A DNA stretch of 64,000 nt, from positions 434,001 to 498,000 of the forward strand of contig CANLVD010000002.1 of the NCBI GenBank assembly GCA_947494445.1, given 5' to 3'. Below the pieces are notes generated by a model. It made no database searches. It was given only the letters and a program-made list of their open reading frames with translations, and was not told the origin of the DNA. Below, piece by piece: positions 16,868 to 26,262 of the stretch; position 1 is the first letter of the stretch; every line of letters begins with the position of its first letter. The position numbers and the translations under genes were made by a program. The stretch comes from an uncultured Paracoccaceae bacterium. GTDB lineage: Bacteria; Pseudomonadota; Alphaproteobacteria; Rhodobacterales; Rhodobacteraceae.

Positions 16868-17770
16868 ATGCAGACGCGATTCACCCTTAGACAGTTGGAG
16901 TATTGTACCTGTGTTGCTCAAACTGGGAGCATCGCTGCTGCCAGTCGCTTATTGAATGTCTCTTCCCCGTCAATATCAACCGCCCTGTCTCAGTTGGAAG
17001 ACGAATTGGGAACTGCACTTTTCATCCGCCAGCGTGCTCAAGGGCTCGCACTGACCGAAGCGGGCCGAACTTTAGCTGCACAGGCCAACAAGATACTCGC
17101 CGAAGCGACCGAACTTACCCGCCTTGCAGGAACAGTCTCAGACGCTGTGCAAGGACCGTTGCGTTTGGGCTGTCTCGTGACCTTCGCGCAGATTGTCGTG
17201 CCGGATCTGCGCCGGAGTTTCGAGACGGCTTACCCAAGCGTCGCGATCAGCCAAACCGAACTGACACAGCCTGACATTTTCGCCGGCCTCAGACGGGCTG
17301 AAATCGACCTCGGTCTGAGCTACGCAATTGACGTGCCCAAAGATCTGGACTTTCATCCAATTAAGACTCTGCCGCCTTTTGTCATGCTGGCCCCTGATCA
17401 TGCATTGGCGGATCGCAAGTCGCTGACAATTGAAGACTTGGCACCGCATGAAATGGTGTTGCTGGATTTGCCCCTCAGCTCAGATTACTTCCGGGCGTTC
17501 TTTGACGCGGCCACCGTTACACCACGAATTGCAGAACGCACGAAAGATATGGCCGTCGCACGCAGTTTGGCTGCCAATGGGTTCGGCTATTCCATCGTGA
17601 ACTTTCGACCCATTGGCACCCTCGCACCCGATGGTAAACCGCTGGTATTCATTCCACTGATGAGTGACCTGCCTCCGATCGAAGTGGGCATTCTGTCCGC
17701 AAAAGGCACAATGAAGCGCCGTGCATGTGCAACATTCCTTGAGCATTGCATCAGGGAAATGGGCTCATGA
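16868..17770 (+). CDS. LysR-type transcriptional regulator
   Basis: The 300-residue protein starts at 16,868 (MQTRFTLRQL). Residues 1-60 are the LysR winged helix-turn-helix (QTGSIAAASRLLNVSSPSIS, LEDELGTALFIR), and the rest is a periplasmic-binding-like effector domain. It lies in the same direction as the cluster, so it may regulate the whole set in response to a pathway intermediate. Its stop overlaps the next (decayed) gene as ATGA, which shows that the next gene was once coupled to it. Confidence 0.92.
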   Translation: MQTRFTLRQLEYCTCVAQTGSIAAASRLLNVSSPSISTALSQLEDELGTALFIRQRAQGLALTEAGRTLAAQANKILAEATELTRLAGTVSDAVQGPLRLGCLVTFAQIVVPDLRRSFETAYPSVAISQTELTQPDIFAGLRRAEIDLGLSYAIDVPKDLDFHPIKTLPPFVMLAPDHALADRKSLTIEDLAPHEMVLLDLPLSSDYFRAFFDAATVTPRIAERTKDMAVARSLAANGFGYSIVNFRPIGTLAPDGKPLVFIPLMSDLPPIEVGILSAKGTMKRRACATFLEHCIREMGS

Positions 17771-18285
17771 AGACGCTTGAAAACCTCGACAACTTGATTG
17801 CCTTCGATACCGTCAGCCATAAAAGCAGTCTTGATCTGATTGCCTACATTGAAGACCTGCTTGAGGCCTCTGCATTCCGCGCACCCCGTCTCCCAGCCCC
17901 ATACGGAACCAAAGCAAGGCTCAACGCTGAAAATGGGCCGGAGGTTGATGGCGGACAACTTTTATCGGCATATACCGACGTCGTTCCTGTAGGGGGACAG
18001 ATCTGTACGTAACCTCCCTTCAGCCGCACTTCCGATGTTGACCGGCTCCATGGGCGCGGCACAACAGATAAGAAGGACTTGGTCGCCACCCCCTCAGCGA
18101 CCAGTGCCAAAAAGTGTGATTTGCAACGCCTCCTTGGCAGCGTTCCTTGTGTCGATGAGGAATTCAGCTGCGGTGAATTGCCCAGTCATGCTTCGGCTTC
18201 AACGAACGCTTCTGGCCACCGATGCGAACTTTGTTCCAAGAGGGATGAAGTGCGCGAAAGGCCGGTTGGATTAGTGTTTCTATGA
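17767..18285 (+). pseudogene. Decayed ArgE/M20-type deacylase
   Basis: The first 80 residues (MKTLENLDNLIAFDTVS... TDVVPVGGQ) match acetylornithine deacetylase-like M20 hydrolases, including the metal-site segment normally A-H-T-D-V-V-P-V, here A-Y-T-D-V-V-P-V. A stop then interrupts the frame at about 18,010. Further pieces follow in frame, such as HGRGTTDKKDLVAT and a V-D-E-E-F-S-C-G-E-L-P-S stretch, but most of the 380-residue enzyme is missing. The His-to-Tyr change at a metal ligand and the stop show that it is not functional. It overlaps the LysR gene by ATGA. Confidence 0.8.
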
Positions 18286-18732
18286 CTGATCCCCCGATCC
18301 GCCATGCCTTCCCACGACGACAACCCGACGTTGACCGATATGACTTTTACAACGGAGCTGCTTGGGGCGCCGATATGAATATTTGCAGCGTTCGATGCGC
18401 GAGAAGGTTATCTGCCGATGTCTCGGGACGAGTTTTCTCACAATTCTTCCGACTCAGCTTAGTCTATTTTTTGAGCGCGCCCCTCATTTTGGGATGATTT
18501 TTGGGCACTGCACACATAATTTTTGACCCTGCACCACGGTTTCGCTTGGTGATTTATGCCTTGTTGAAGAACGCTGGCTTCAGCGCAAAGCGGTTAGATC
18601 AACCTTACCTTCTACCGCCTAACTGCTTTTATGGTTGGCGTGCCGAAACTGTCACAGACGAAGTGACGGGGTCGCTTGCCTCAAAGAACCGGCCCATATC
18701 CTTCGTTTGTGTCCTGACAGAGAGGACATATC
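18286..18732. other. Intergenic, about 450 bp, before ABC genes
   Basis: It probably holds the remains of the deacylase gene and the promoter for the ABC transporter. Open frames at 18,282-18,497 and 18,501-18,764 have no ribosome site or recognisable domain. I see no clear terminator or operator. Confidence 0.35.
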
Positions 18733-19794
18733 ATGTGCGAAAGATGCGGGAACACATATCATAAGATTCAAGAGGCGAGCCGACGGGGCTTCCTGAAGGG
18801 CGGTGCGGCAGCGGCCGCGAGCCTTGCTATCCCAGCCGGGCTCATGGGCGCGAGCGAAGCGGCCGCTCAGGGCCTGACCCGGATCAAGGCAACTCATGGT
18901 GGCGGGCTTTGCAACCTTGGCATTTTCCTGGCCAAGGAGCGCCAGCTTGCCGAAGCCGATGGTGTGGAGCTTGATTTCGTTGTCACCCCCACAACCACTG
19001 ACGTTGTCACCCTTTTCGGGGCTGGCATGGTGGATGTGTCGGTCATTCCCTACTCAAACTTCATCACCTTGGTCGATGCGGGCGCTCCGGTGCAGATTGT
19101 CGCTGGCGCGGGTGTTGAGGGCTGCATCCTGATCGGATCCGAAGGCATCACGTCGCCAGCCGATCTGAAAGGCAAGACCATCGGCACATTCCAAGCCGAC
19201 ACGCTTGAAGTGCTGCCCTACGACTACATGACCTCAGCGGGCATGGAATTTGCTGACGCTGAGATCAAATACTTCAATACGTCGCCAGAACTGGCCGCAG
19301 CCTTCATCAATGGTGCGATCGACGCGGTAAGCCACATCGAACCCTATGCTACCCAGTGTTTGCAGGAACGGGCCGGGTCTTCAATCTTGACGGATGGCCT
19401 AGACCTTTACGGCGCAGGCTACTCCGACTGCGTGCTGGCTGCGCGCACGCCGTTGCTGGAAGAAAATCCTGAAGCCGTCAAAGCTGTGATAAAGGCCATG
19501 ATGACAGCGCAGTACCAGTCTGAAACCGACACAGCCGCCGCATTGGCCGCGACGCAAGGCACCTACTACAAGACCTCGCTGGAGGCCTTGACCCTCGCTC
19601 AATCGCGCCAGCCTGTTATGATCGACCAACGCAACAACACCGAATTCTTCATCGAGCGTTCTGTCTCGATGCAGAAAATGGGTTACGTCAAAAACACTTT
19701 GCCGGATACGGCCGTGAACTGGACCTTGCTGGAAGAAGTGATCGCGGAAAATGGCGATCTCTACGGCAGTCTGGACCTAAAAACAGCTGCGTAA
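18733..19794 (+). CDS. ABC transporter substrate-binding protein (NMT1/SsuA type)
   Basis: The 353-residue protein starts after GAGAGGA. A twin-arginine signal (SRRGFLKG, residues 17-24) is followed by an Ala-rich hydrophobic stretch and a cleavage site near AAAQG. The mature part has the NMT1/THI5-like fold (GLCNLGIFLAKERQLAEADG; SPADLKGKTIGTFQ). It is exported folded by Tat and binds the substrate in the periplasm. An odd feature is a Cys-rich extension before the Tat motif (MCERCGNTYH). It begins the ABC operon, 9 bp from the permease gene. Confidence 0.9.
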   Translation: MCERCGNTYHKIQEASRRGFLKGGAAAAASLAIPAGLMGASEAAAQGLTRIKATHGGGLCNLGIFLAKERQLAEADGVELDFVVTPTTTDVVTLFGAGMVDVSVIPYSNFITLVDAGAPVQIVAGAGVEGCILIGSEGITSPADLKGKTIGTFQADTLEVLPYDYMTSAGMEFADAEIKYFNTSPELAAAFINGAIDAVSHIEPYATQCLQERAGSSILTDGLDLYGAGYSDCVLAARTPLLEENPEAVKAVIKAMMTAQYQSETDTAAALAATQGTYYKTSLEALTLAQSRQPVMIDQRNNTEFFIERSVSMQKMGYVKNTLPDTAVNWTLLEEVIAENGDLYGSLDLKTAA

Positions 19795-19803
19795 GATCTC
19801 AAC

Positions 19804-20694
19804 ATGACCGACGAAACGATAGGACTACCTGTGACGCAGGACAAACGGACCTCCGTCTTGAGACGACTGATCAAACGGCTCGAGCCAACCTTGTGGGTTT
19901 TCGCGTCCTTATCGATTTTCGTCGGTTTTTGGGAGTTTGCTTGGTGGCGGGGGTGGGCGAACCCGCTTTTGCTCCCCCCACCACACATCTTTCTGGCGAA
20001 CCTGACCGATCAGTTTCGTTTCTTTGACCCGGGCGGGACACGTGCCGGGGCGCTGGCGACCGGAGGCTCGATCTTCTCGGTGCTGGGCGTGATCGCGTGG
20101 TCTTCGTTTCGGGTGACCGCTGGGCTGGTGCTGGGTTTTGTCCTGTCGCTCGTGATCGGGATCGGGATTCGCTATTTCAAAATTTTCGGCAAGCTGGTTC
20201 TACCTTTGGTGACCATGCTGGCGCCGATCTCGCCCGTGGCATGGCTGCCTGTGGCGGTGTTCATCTTCGGGATCGGCAATCCGCCCGCGATCTTTCTGGT
20301 CTTCATCGCCATCTTCTTCATCATGACTTTGGCGACACTAAGCCAGATCGAAAACGTGCCCGTGCACTACATACAGCTTGCTCGGATCATGGGATGCAAC
20401 AAACGGCAGATTTACCGTCATGTCATCCTGCCTTCGATACTGCCGGAACTGTTTGTGACCCTGCGCATGAACCTTTTTGCAGCTTGGATGGTGGTGCTGA
20501 TTGCGGAGGCCGTCGGCGTCGGATCAGGTCTAGGCCAGGTCACAATGATGGCCCGCAATACCTTCAACGCCAGCCTTGTTTTTTTCACTATGACGCTGAT
20601 TGGGATAACCGGTTTCGCGTTCGATCAAGCGCTTCGATATGTGCAACGCAAAGTGCTGTGGTGGGTTGGGCCCTCCAGCGTAGGAGGCCTGTGA
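19804..20694 (+). CDS. ABC transporter permease (SsuC/TauC type)
   Basis: The 296-residue inner-membrane protein has about six membrane segments, starting at FASLSIFVGFWEFAW. It contains the cytoplasmic EAA-like loop near ARIMGCNKRQIYRHVILPSI, which docks on the ATPase. It is the size and type of permeases for nitrate, sulfonate, taurine and hydroxymethylpyrimidine uptake. It ends 1 bp before the ATPase gene. Confidence 0.92.
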   Translation: MTDETIGLPVTQDKRTSVLRRLIKRLEPTLWVFASLSIFVGFWEFAWWRGWANPLLLPPPHIFLANLTDQFRFFDPGGTRAGALATGGSIFSVLGVIAWSSFRVTAGLVLGFVLSLVIGIGIRYFKIFGKLVLPLVTMLAPISPVAWLPVAVFIFGIGNPPAIFLVFIAIFFIMTLATLSQIENVPVHYIQLARIMGCNKRQIYRHVILPSILPELFVTLRMNLFAAWMVVLIAEAVGVGSGLGQVTMMARNTFNASLVFFTMTLIGITGFAFDQALRYVQRKVLWWVGPSSVGGL

Positions 20695-20695
20695 G

Positions 20696-21487
20696 ATGAC
20701 TTTGGGACTGAAGATCGCAAATGTGTCGAAGACCTGGAACCCAGATGGACCAGAGCCCGTTCCGGCCGTACGTAACCTGACTTTGGACGTCGCCTTGGGA
20801 GAGTTCGTTGTACTGCTGGGGCCATCGGGTTGCGGGAAAAGTTCGCTGCTTTATATCGTAGCGGGGCTTGAGGACGCGACCGAAGGCAGCGTCACTTTCG
20901 ACGGGTTAGAGGTGACGGAACCTTCGCCGGAACGCAGCCTGATCTTTCAGGAAGCGGCGCTGTACCCGTGGCTGACCGTGCGCGACAACATCACCTTCGG
21001 TTTGAAAATCGCAGGCCAGAGCACAAAAAAACAGGATGAGGCCGCAGAGCGCCTGTTGCGTTTGGTGGGGCTGGTCGGTGCGGGGGATAAACGGCCGCAT
21101 GAGCTGTCCGGTGGCATGCGCCAACGCGCGGCTCTGGCTCGCGCTTTGGCGATGGAGCCCAAGGTCTTGCTGATGGATGAACCCTTTGCTGCGCTCGACA
21201 TTCAAACGCGCGCGCGAATGCAGGGGCATTTGCTGAACATCTGGGAAACGTCCAAAGCCTCGGTCCTGCTGGTCACTCACTCGATAGAAGAGGCGCTGGC
21301 GCTGGCTGACCGCGTTGTCGTCTTCACGGCGCGACCCGGCCAAATCAAGGCGGAAATACCGATCACTGCCCCGCGCCCGCGCGACATGCGCAGCCCCGAG
21401 ATGATTGACCTTGCTATTCAGTGCGAAGCCTTGCTGGCGGAAGAGGTCGAAAAATCCTTCAAGGAACAAGAGCAGGAAATAGCATGA
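20696..21487 (+). CDS. ABC transporter ATP-binding protein (SsuB/TauB type)
   Basis: The 263-residue ATPase has Walker A (GPSGCGKSS), a Q-loop (IFQEAALYPW), the signature LSGGMRQR, Walker B (VLLMDEPF) and the switch His (VLLVTHSIEEAL). It powers the importer with the permease before it. Its stop overlaps the start of the first amidohydrolase (ATGA), so uptake and degradation genes are translated together. Confidence 0.95.
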   Translation: MTLGLKIANVSKTWNPDGPEPVPAVRNLTLDVALGEFVVLLGPSGCGKSSLLYIVAGLEDATEGSVTFDGLEVTEPSPERSLIFQEAALYPWLTVRDNITFGLKIAGQSTKKQDEAAERLLRLVGLVGAGDKRPHELSGGMRQRAALARALAMEPKVLLMDEPFAALDIQTRARMQGHLLNIWETSKASVLLVTHSIEEALALADRVVVFTARPGQIKAEIPITAPRPRDMRSPEMIDLAIQCEALLAEEVEKSFKEQEQEIA

Positions 21488-23025
21488 CGATCAGTATCGT
21501 GTCCGCCCGGTGGGTTATTACCGGCGTGACAGATGGCAGCTTGCCCGAGATGATCGACAACGGCGCCATTGCTTTTGAAGATGGAGTGGTGCTGAGCGTG
21601 GGTCAGATGGCTGACGTCATTGCCGCCCATCCAGAGGCCAGCGTCACGACCCATACCAACCACATGATCATCCCTGGGCTGGTGAACAGTCATCATCATC
21701 TTGGCCTGACTCCCTTGCAGCTTGGCGCACCTGATTATCCGCTGGAACTGTGGTTCGCTGCCCGTCTCGCAATGCGCAAGATTGATCCCTACCTTGATAC
21801 CTTGTTCTCAGCCTTTGAAATGATCTCGTCCGGGGTCACAACGGTGCAGCACATTCAGGGTTGGGCACTTGGCCATTTTGAGGATGTCGTGGCCTCTGCC
21901 AGCGGGGTTCTGAAAGCCTATGAAGACATCGGGATGCGTGTCTCATACTGCTATGCAGTGCGCGAACAGAACCGCTTTGTCTATGAAGCCGATGAGGAAT
22001 TCTGCAAACGGCTGCCACCCGATGTTGCCAAGGTCATGGCAGAGCATTTCGCCAAACAGACCATGCAATTTGATGACTGTATGCAGCTCTTTGACGTGCT
22101 GGTTGCCCAAAACCACAATCCACGCGCGCGTATCCAGCTTGCTCCGGCAAACTTGCACTGGATGACCGATGACGGGTTACTCTCAATTCAAGAGAAGGCC
22201 TCCTCGGCCCATGTGCCCATGCACATGCATCTGTTGGAGACGCCCTTTCAGAAGGAATACGCCTATCGCCGGACGGGGACCACGGCAGTCAAGCATCTCG
22301 AAAAGCTCGGGCTTCTGGGGCCGCATATGACGCTGGGCCATGGAGTCTGGATGACCGAGGAAGACATTGAGATTTGCGCAGGCACCGGCACCTGCGTGTG
22401 TCACAATTGTTCGTCCAATTTCCGTCTTCGCTCTGGCATTTTGCCCCTGATGGAACTGCAAAAGCGTGGGATGACCGTGGGCATGGGCATGGATGAGGCC
22501 GGGATCAATGATGACCGCGATATGCTGCAGGAAATGCGCATGGCTTTGACGGTGCACCGGGTTCCGGGCCTGAGTCAAACCGATGTGCCATCCCCGGCGC
22601 AAGTTTTGCGTATGGCAACGGAACATGGGGGGCTGACGACTGCCTTCGGGTCAGAGATTGGCCGCCTTGAGACAGGCCGCCAGATGGATGCGGTAATCCT
22701 CGACTATGGCGCGGCCACCTACCCGTTTCAAGATCCAGACATCGCACCGCTGGACAGCATCATCCATCGCGCCAAGACCAAAGATGTGACATCGGTAATG
22801 ATTGGGGGGCAGGTCGTTTATGAAGACGGTGCTTTCACCCTGATCGACCGAGATGCAATTCTGGCCCAGATCGCGGAGGTGCTGGCCAAACCTCGAGACG
22901 CGGAGGAACTTGAACGCCATCAGTTGCGCGCCGATGTCTTCCCGGTCGTAAAGGAATTCTACGCGGAGTACCTGCAAAACACGGCGGCAGGCCAAGCATT
23001 CTATCAAGGCTCGTCCAGGTCATGA
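21484..23025 (+). CDS. Metal-dependent amidohydrolase (AtzA/deaminase-like) 1
   Basis: Start 21,484 overlaps the ATPase stop as ATGA; the 513-residue protein begins MTISIVSARW. It is an amidohydrolase-superfamily member: metal ligands His70-x-His72 (VNSHHHLG), H-M-H-L-L-E-T-P, G-H-G-V-W, and the catalytic Asp in G-M-G-M-D-E-A-G. The order resembles cytosine/guanine deaminase and chlorohydrolase enzymes that deaminate or hydrolyse N-heterocycles. It may act on an imported ring compound. Its stop overlaps the next gene (ATGA). Confidence 0.88.
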   Translation: MTISIVSARWVITGVTDGSLPEMIDNGAIAFEDGVVLSVGQMADVIAAHPEASVTTHTNHMIIPGLVNSHHHLGLTPLQLGAPDYPLELWFAARLAMRKIDPYLDTLFSAFEMISSGVTTVQHIQGWALGHFEDVVASASGVLKAYEDIGMRVSYCYAVREQNRFVYEADEEFCKRLPPDVAKVMAEHFAKQTMQFDDCMQLFDVLVAQNHNPRARIQLAPANLHWMTDDGLLSIQEKASSAHVPMHMHLLETPFQKEYAYRRTGTTAVKHLEKLGLLGPHMTLGHGVWMTEEDIEICAGTGTCVCHNCSSNFRLRSGILPLMELQKRGMTVGMGMDEAGINDDRDMLQEMRMALTVHRVPGLSQTDVPSPAQVLRMATEHGGLTTAFGSEIGRLETGRQMDAVILDYGAATYPFQDPDIAPLDSIIHRAKTKDVTSVMIGGQVVYEDGAFTLIDRDAILAQIAEVLAKPRDAEELERHQLRADVFPVVKEFYAEYLQNTAAGQAFYQGSSRS

Positions 23026-24539
23026 CCGACACGGTTTTCCAGAACGTTCGGATTTTCGATCTGTCTCGCAGGGATGGCATGACCGCACCCTGTGACCTGC
23101 GGGTCAGCGCGGGCCGTATCGCACAGATCGCGGCACGGATTGAACAACGAGCCGATGACCATGTGATCGAGGGAGGCGGCAACCTGCTGATGCCAGGCCT
23201 CGTGAACGGACATTTCCATTCGGCGGTGAACCACATGAAGGGGCGGCTGCCCTCCCTGCCACTTGAGATTTTCATGCTCTATGAGTGCCCCGAGTTGGAG
23301 GTTTTGCGCCCGACCCCACGCGAAGCCTATTTGCGGACCATGCTTGGCTGCATCGAAATGCTGCGATCTGGGACGACATCGGTGCAGGATGACTGTTTCT
23401 TTGTTCCCTCGCCCGAGCCGGACATCATCGACGCCGTGGCGCAAGCCTACGAAGACAGCGGCATCAGAGTGCGATTGGCGTTGGATCAGCCAGAACTTAG
23501 CGAGCTAGAGAAACTACCATTCTTGAGCGACATCCTACCCGCCGATCTGCGCAAATTCCTTTCTGAGCCGAGCGGAGTTGCAGCGCCGCGGCTGCTGAAA
23601 CTTTACGATCATTTGATTAACCGCTGGCATGGGGCGGGGGATGGACGGATAAAAGCGGCTGTCTCCTGTTCCGCCCCGCAAAGGGTGTCGCCGGACTATT
23701 TCGTGCAACTCGATGACCTGAGCTTGCGCCACGATCTGCCTTTCTATGCTCACATGCTGGAAACGCGATTGCAGCGGGTTTTTGGCGAGGTGTGCCTTAA
23801 CGGCCGGTCATTGGTGGAATACACCCATGAATTGGGCTTGCTGAGCGACAGAATGAACGTCATCCACGCGATCTGGGTGAACGAACGCGACCTTGATCTA
23901 TTGGCCGAAACCGGGGCAACAATTGCCCACAATCCGAACTCAAACCTCCGTCTTGGAAGCGGCATCATGCGCTGGCGGGACATACATGATCGTGGGATCC
24001 CGGTCTGTCTTGGCGTTGATGAAGCCATTGCGGATGACGCGATCAACATGTGGTCCGTGATGAAGACAGCCAGTGTCATTCACAACCTGAGCGATTGGGA
24101 TTATGAACGATGGCCGAAAGCGCACGAAGTCCTGTATGCTGCGACACAAGGAGGCGGTATCGCGATGCGCGAATCGGGACTTGGCCAGATGTCGCCGGGC
24201 GCACCCGCGGATCTGATCATGATCGATCTCAAATCCCTGCCTTTTGTCCCTTTGAACGACCTGCCTCGGCAACTTGTTCATTGTGAGTGCGGCCAGTCTG
24301 TTCGCCTGACGATGGTGGCAGGTCAAATCGTGGCCCTTGAGGGTAAGTTGCAAACCATTGACGAGGACAGCATTCTGGCTGAAGCGTCGGCATTCTTTGC
24401 AGGCAAGAAGGCGGCAATGGATGCAGCCGATACGCGCATGGCCGAGGTTCTGCCCTATTACCGCGAAATGTATGCCCGGGCGGGCGCATACGCGCTCGAT
24501 TTTGAACGGCGCATCCCATCGGAGGTCGGGGTTGTCTAG
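23022..24539 (+). CDS. Metal-dependent amidohydrolase 2
   Basis: The 505-residue protein starts at 23,022, overlapping the preceding stop. It has the same fold as its neighbour: His64-x-His66 (VNGHFHSAVN), A-H-M-L-E-T-R, H-A-I-W-V-N and G-V-D-E-A-I-A-D-D. The two proteins are diverged paralogues and probably do successive hydrolyses or deaminations of one substrate. Both have long C-terminal helical extensions ending in a Y-Y/E-F-Y type motif (VLPYYREMYARA; VVKEFYAEYLQ). The racemase gene follows after 15 bp. Confidence 0.87.
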   Translation: MTDTVFQNVRIFDLSRRDGMTAPCDLRVSAGRIAQIAARIEQRADDHVIEGGGNLLMPGLVNGHFHSAVNHMKGRLPSLPLEIFMLYECPELEVLRPTPREAYLRTMLGCIEMLRSGTTSVQDDCFFVPSPEPDIIDAVAQAYEDSGIRVRLALDQPELSELEKLPFLSDILPADLRKFLSEPSGVAAPRLLKLYDHLINRWHGAGDGRIKAAVSCSAPQRVSPDYFVQLDDLSLRHDLPFYAHMLETRLQRVFGEVCLNGRSLVEYTHELGLLSDRMNVIHAIWVNERDLDLLAETGATIAHNPNSNLRLGSGIMRWRDIHDRGIPVCLGVDEAIADDAINMWSVMKTASVIHNLSDWDYERWPKAHEVLYAATQGGGIAMRESGLGQMSPGAPADLIMIDLKSLPFVPLNDLPRQLVHCECGQSVRLTMVAGQIVALEGKLQTIDEDSILAEASAFFAGKKAAMDAADTRMAEVLPYYREMYARAGAYALDFERRIPSEVGVV

Positions 24540-24554
24540 TTTCAGACCTCTCGA

Positions 24555-25193
24555 ATGACGGTTGCTTTGATCAATCCCAACAGTACTGACGCTATGACGC
24601 AAAGTGCTTCGCGTGCGGCACGCACAGCGACGCCTGATTTGAACATCGAAGGCTGGACGTCGGAGTATGGCCCGGTATCCATCGAAGACCCAGAGGACGG
24701 CGCAAGCGCAATCCCGCCGCTACTCGAACGCGTTGCGCGCGCATCAAAAGAAGGGGCTCAAGCGATCATCCTCGCTTGCCTTGCCGACACGGGTCTTTGC
24801 GGAGCAAAGGCGAGCGCCAAATCTCCGGTCTTAAGTAGCGGACAATTACGTTTTGTACTTGCTGCAATACGACCCGGTTCCGCAGCTGTTATCACAACTG
24901 TTGAAGACGCTGTGCCCGTTATCCAGCAAAACATATTCAAACAGGATATGGCATCTTCGGTCACACAAGCTCTCGCCGCCCGGGTTCCAGTTTTTACTCT
25001 GGATAACAACCCAGAAGCCGCCGCCAAAGCGTTCTGCCCTGCAGCCGAGGGATTGGATGAGGAAATCTCAACAGACATTCTTGGGTGCGCCGGTGCTGTG
25101 ACCATTTCAGAGCGCATCGATGCCGTTTTGCCTCAAAAGATCCTTGATGGCGTTACGTCTGCTGCTCACCTCGCTCGCGCTGTTATTGCCTAG
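24555..25193 (+). CDS. Asp/Glu/hydantoin racemase family protein
   Basis: The 212-residue protein has the start VALINPNSTDAMT, the segment G-P-V-S-I-E-D and the two catalytic cysteines expected for the family: Cys75 (IILACLADTG) and Cys178 (DILGCAGAV). This pair abstracts and returns the alpha proton of hydantoins or acidic amino acids. It is about 25 residues shorter than usual, and the middle (SAKSPVLSSGQLRF) is divergent, so activity is probable but not certain. It is the last gene of the cluster and suggests that a chiral cyclic amide or amino acid is formed. Confidence 0.8.
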   Translation: MTVALINPNSTDAMTQSASRAARTATPDLNIEGWTSEYGPVSIEDPEDGASAIPPLLERVARASKEGAQAIILACLADTGLCGAKASAKSPVLSSGQLRFVLAAIRPGSAAVITTVEDAVPVIQQNIFKQDMASSVTQALAARVPVFTLDNNPEAAAKAFCPAAEGLDEEISTDILGCAGAVTISERIDAVLPQKILDGVTSAAHLARAVIA

Positions 25194-26262
25194 CGCATAA
25201 TCGGATTAAAGAAACACAAATGATTGATCAGCGCGGGCAGATCAATTTCTGGGCTCGATCTGAGAACTGCAAGTGCGCTCCTGCAAAAGCTGGAACGCGA
25301 AAGCTAACCTGACCAATAGCGATCATCCGATAGGCCTTAGCGAAATAGTGCTTAGCTCCGCAAAGGAGATTTTGGTTCGAAAACATCGAACAGCAGTTTA
25401 TCCAGCATCACAGTCCTCTAGTGAGATGAACTGCTACGCATCTGCCCCGACAAGCGCCTCAGATAGCTGCGCCGCAGTGGTTGACAGAATTGCCTGTGGC
25501 CGGTCCCTGCCATCTCAAACCCTTCCATGCATGACGATTGAGGCATTCTGAACTGCATCGTGACAGGAGAATTTCCGAGCAGTTTGGCGCTGTTTGTTTT
25601 TCACACTTCGATCAGATGGGGTTGCGACCTATCTTGGCGCTCTTTTTGCTGGCGGTGGTCGTGTGGCATTTGTTCTTCTGCAGGAAGCTTCAGCCAAACA
25701 CTTCGCAGAGAATTTCATTATGCTTCAGCGCCTCAAGCAGGTCTCGACCACAGATCAATGTTCATCACAAGTCTTGAGATTCGTTGAGCAGCTTCCGATC
25801 TGGACCAGACAATTCAGAGCTTACAAGCAAGTGGCCGAAACCACCTCCCACGCACACGCCTGTAAACAAAACACACACACAAGCGCACAACGAAAGCCCC
25901 TATCGACTTCATTCTGTAAATTATAGTTGACACATCTAGTGGTCTATTGTTCTTATCACAGGATGCTTTGAACGCGAGAATCTCGGTGATGTACGATGCC
26001 ACTTGCAGTCAATTTTGTGTTGCAGTCGGCGCTTCTAGTGCGCCAAGAGCGACATTTGTCAGGGGTCCGGTCGACTTAGCAAGCATAACGGGCACCGGAT
26101 TACAGCCGCTCAAAAGCTTTGTGGAGTTTAGCCCCATCAAAGTTGGGGAAAGTTCGCTTTCGCTCACGTTGGCGCATCGGCCTCTCAGTCGAATGGCCGA
26201 TACTTTGCACAAAGAGGAAAGCAATCAGTCGCCGCACTCAAAAATGAATATTCGGAGGCAAC
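25194..26262. other. Intergenic, about 1.07 kb
   Basis: No gene can be supported. Open frames at 25,538-25,777, 25,594-25,926 and 25,947-26,291 overlap one another and show no domain. The region may be a decayed gene (the 25,594 frame begins like a short membrane-type sequence) or a recombination scar. The promoter of the tandem-repeat protein must lie in the last part. Confidence 0.4.

Noticed and set aside
18501-18764. 87-residue frame overlapping the binding-protein start
   Set aside because: The binding-protein gene has the strong ribosome site, and the overlap runs through its start in another frame.
25594-25926. 110-residue plus-strand frame in the empty stretch
   Set aside because: It overlaps other short frames, has no ribosome site, and shows no conserved domain; it may be part of a decayed gene.
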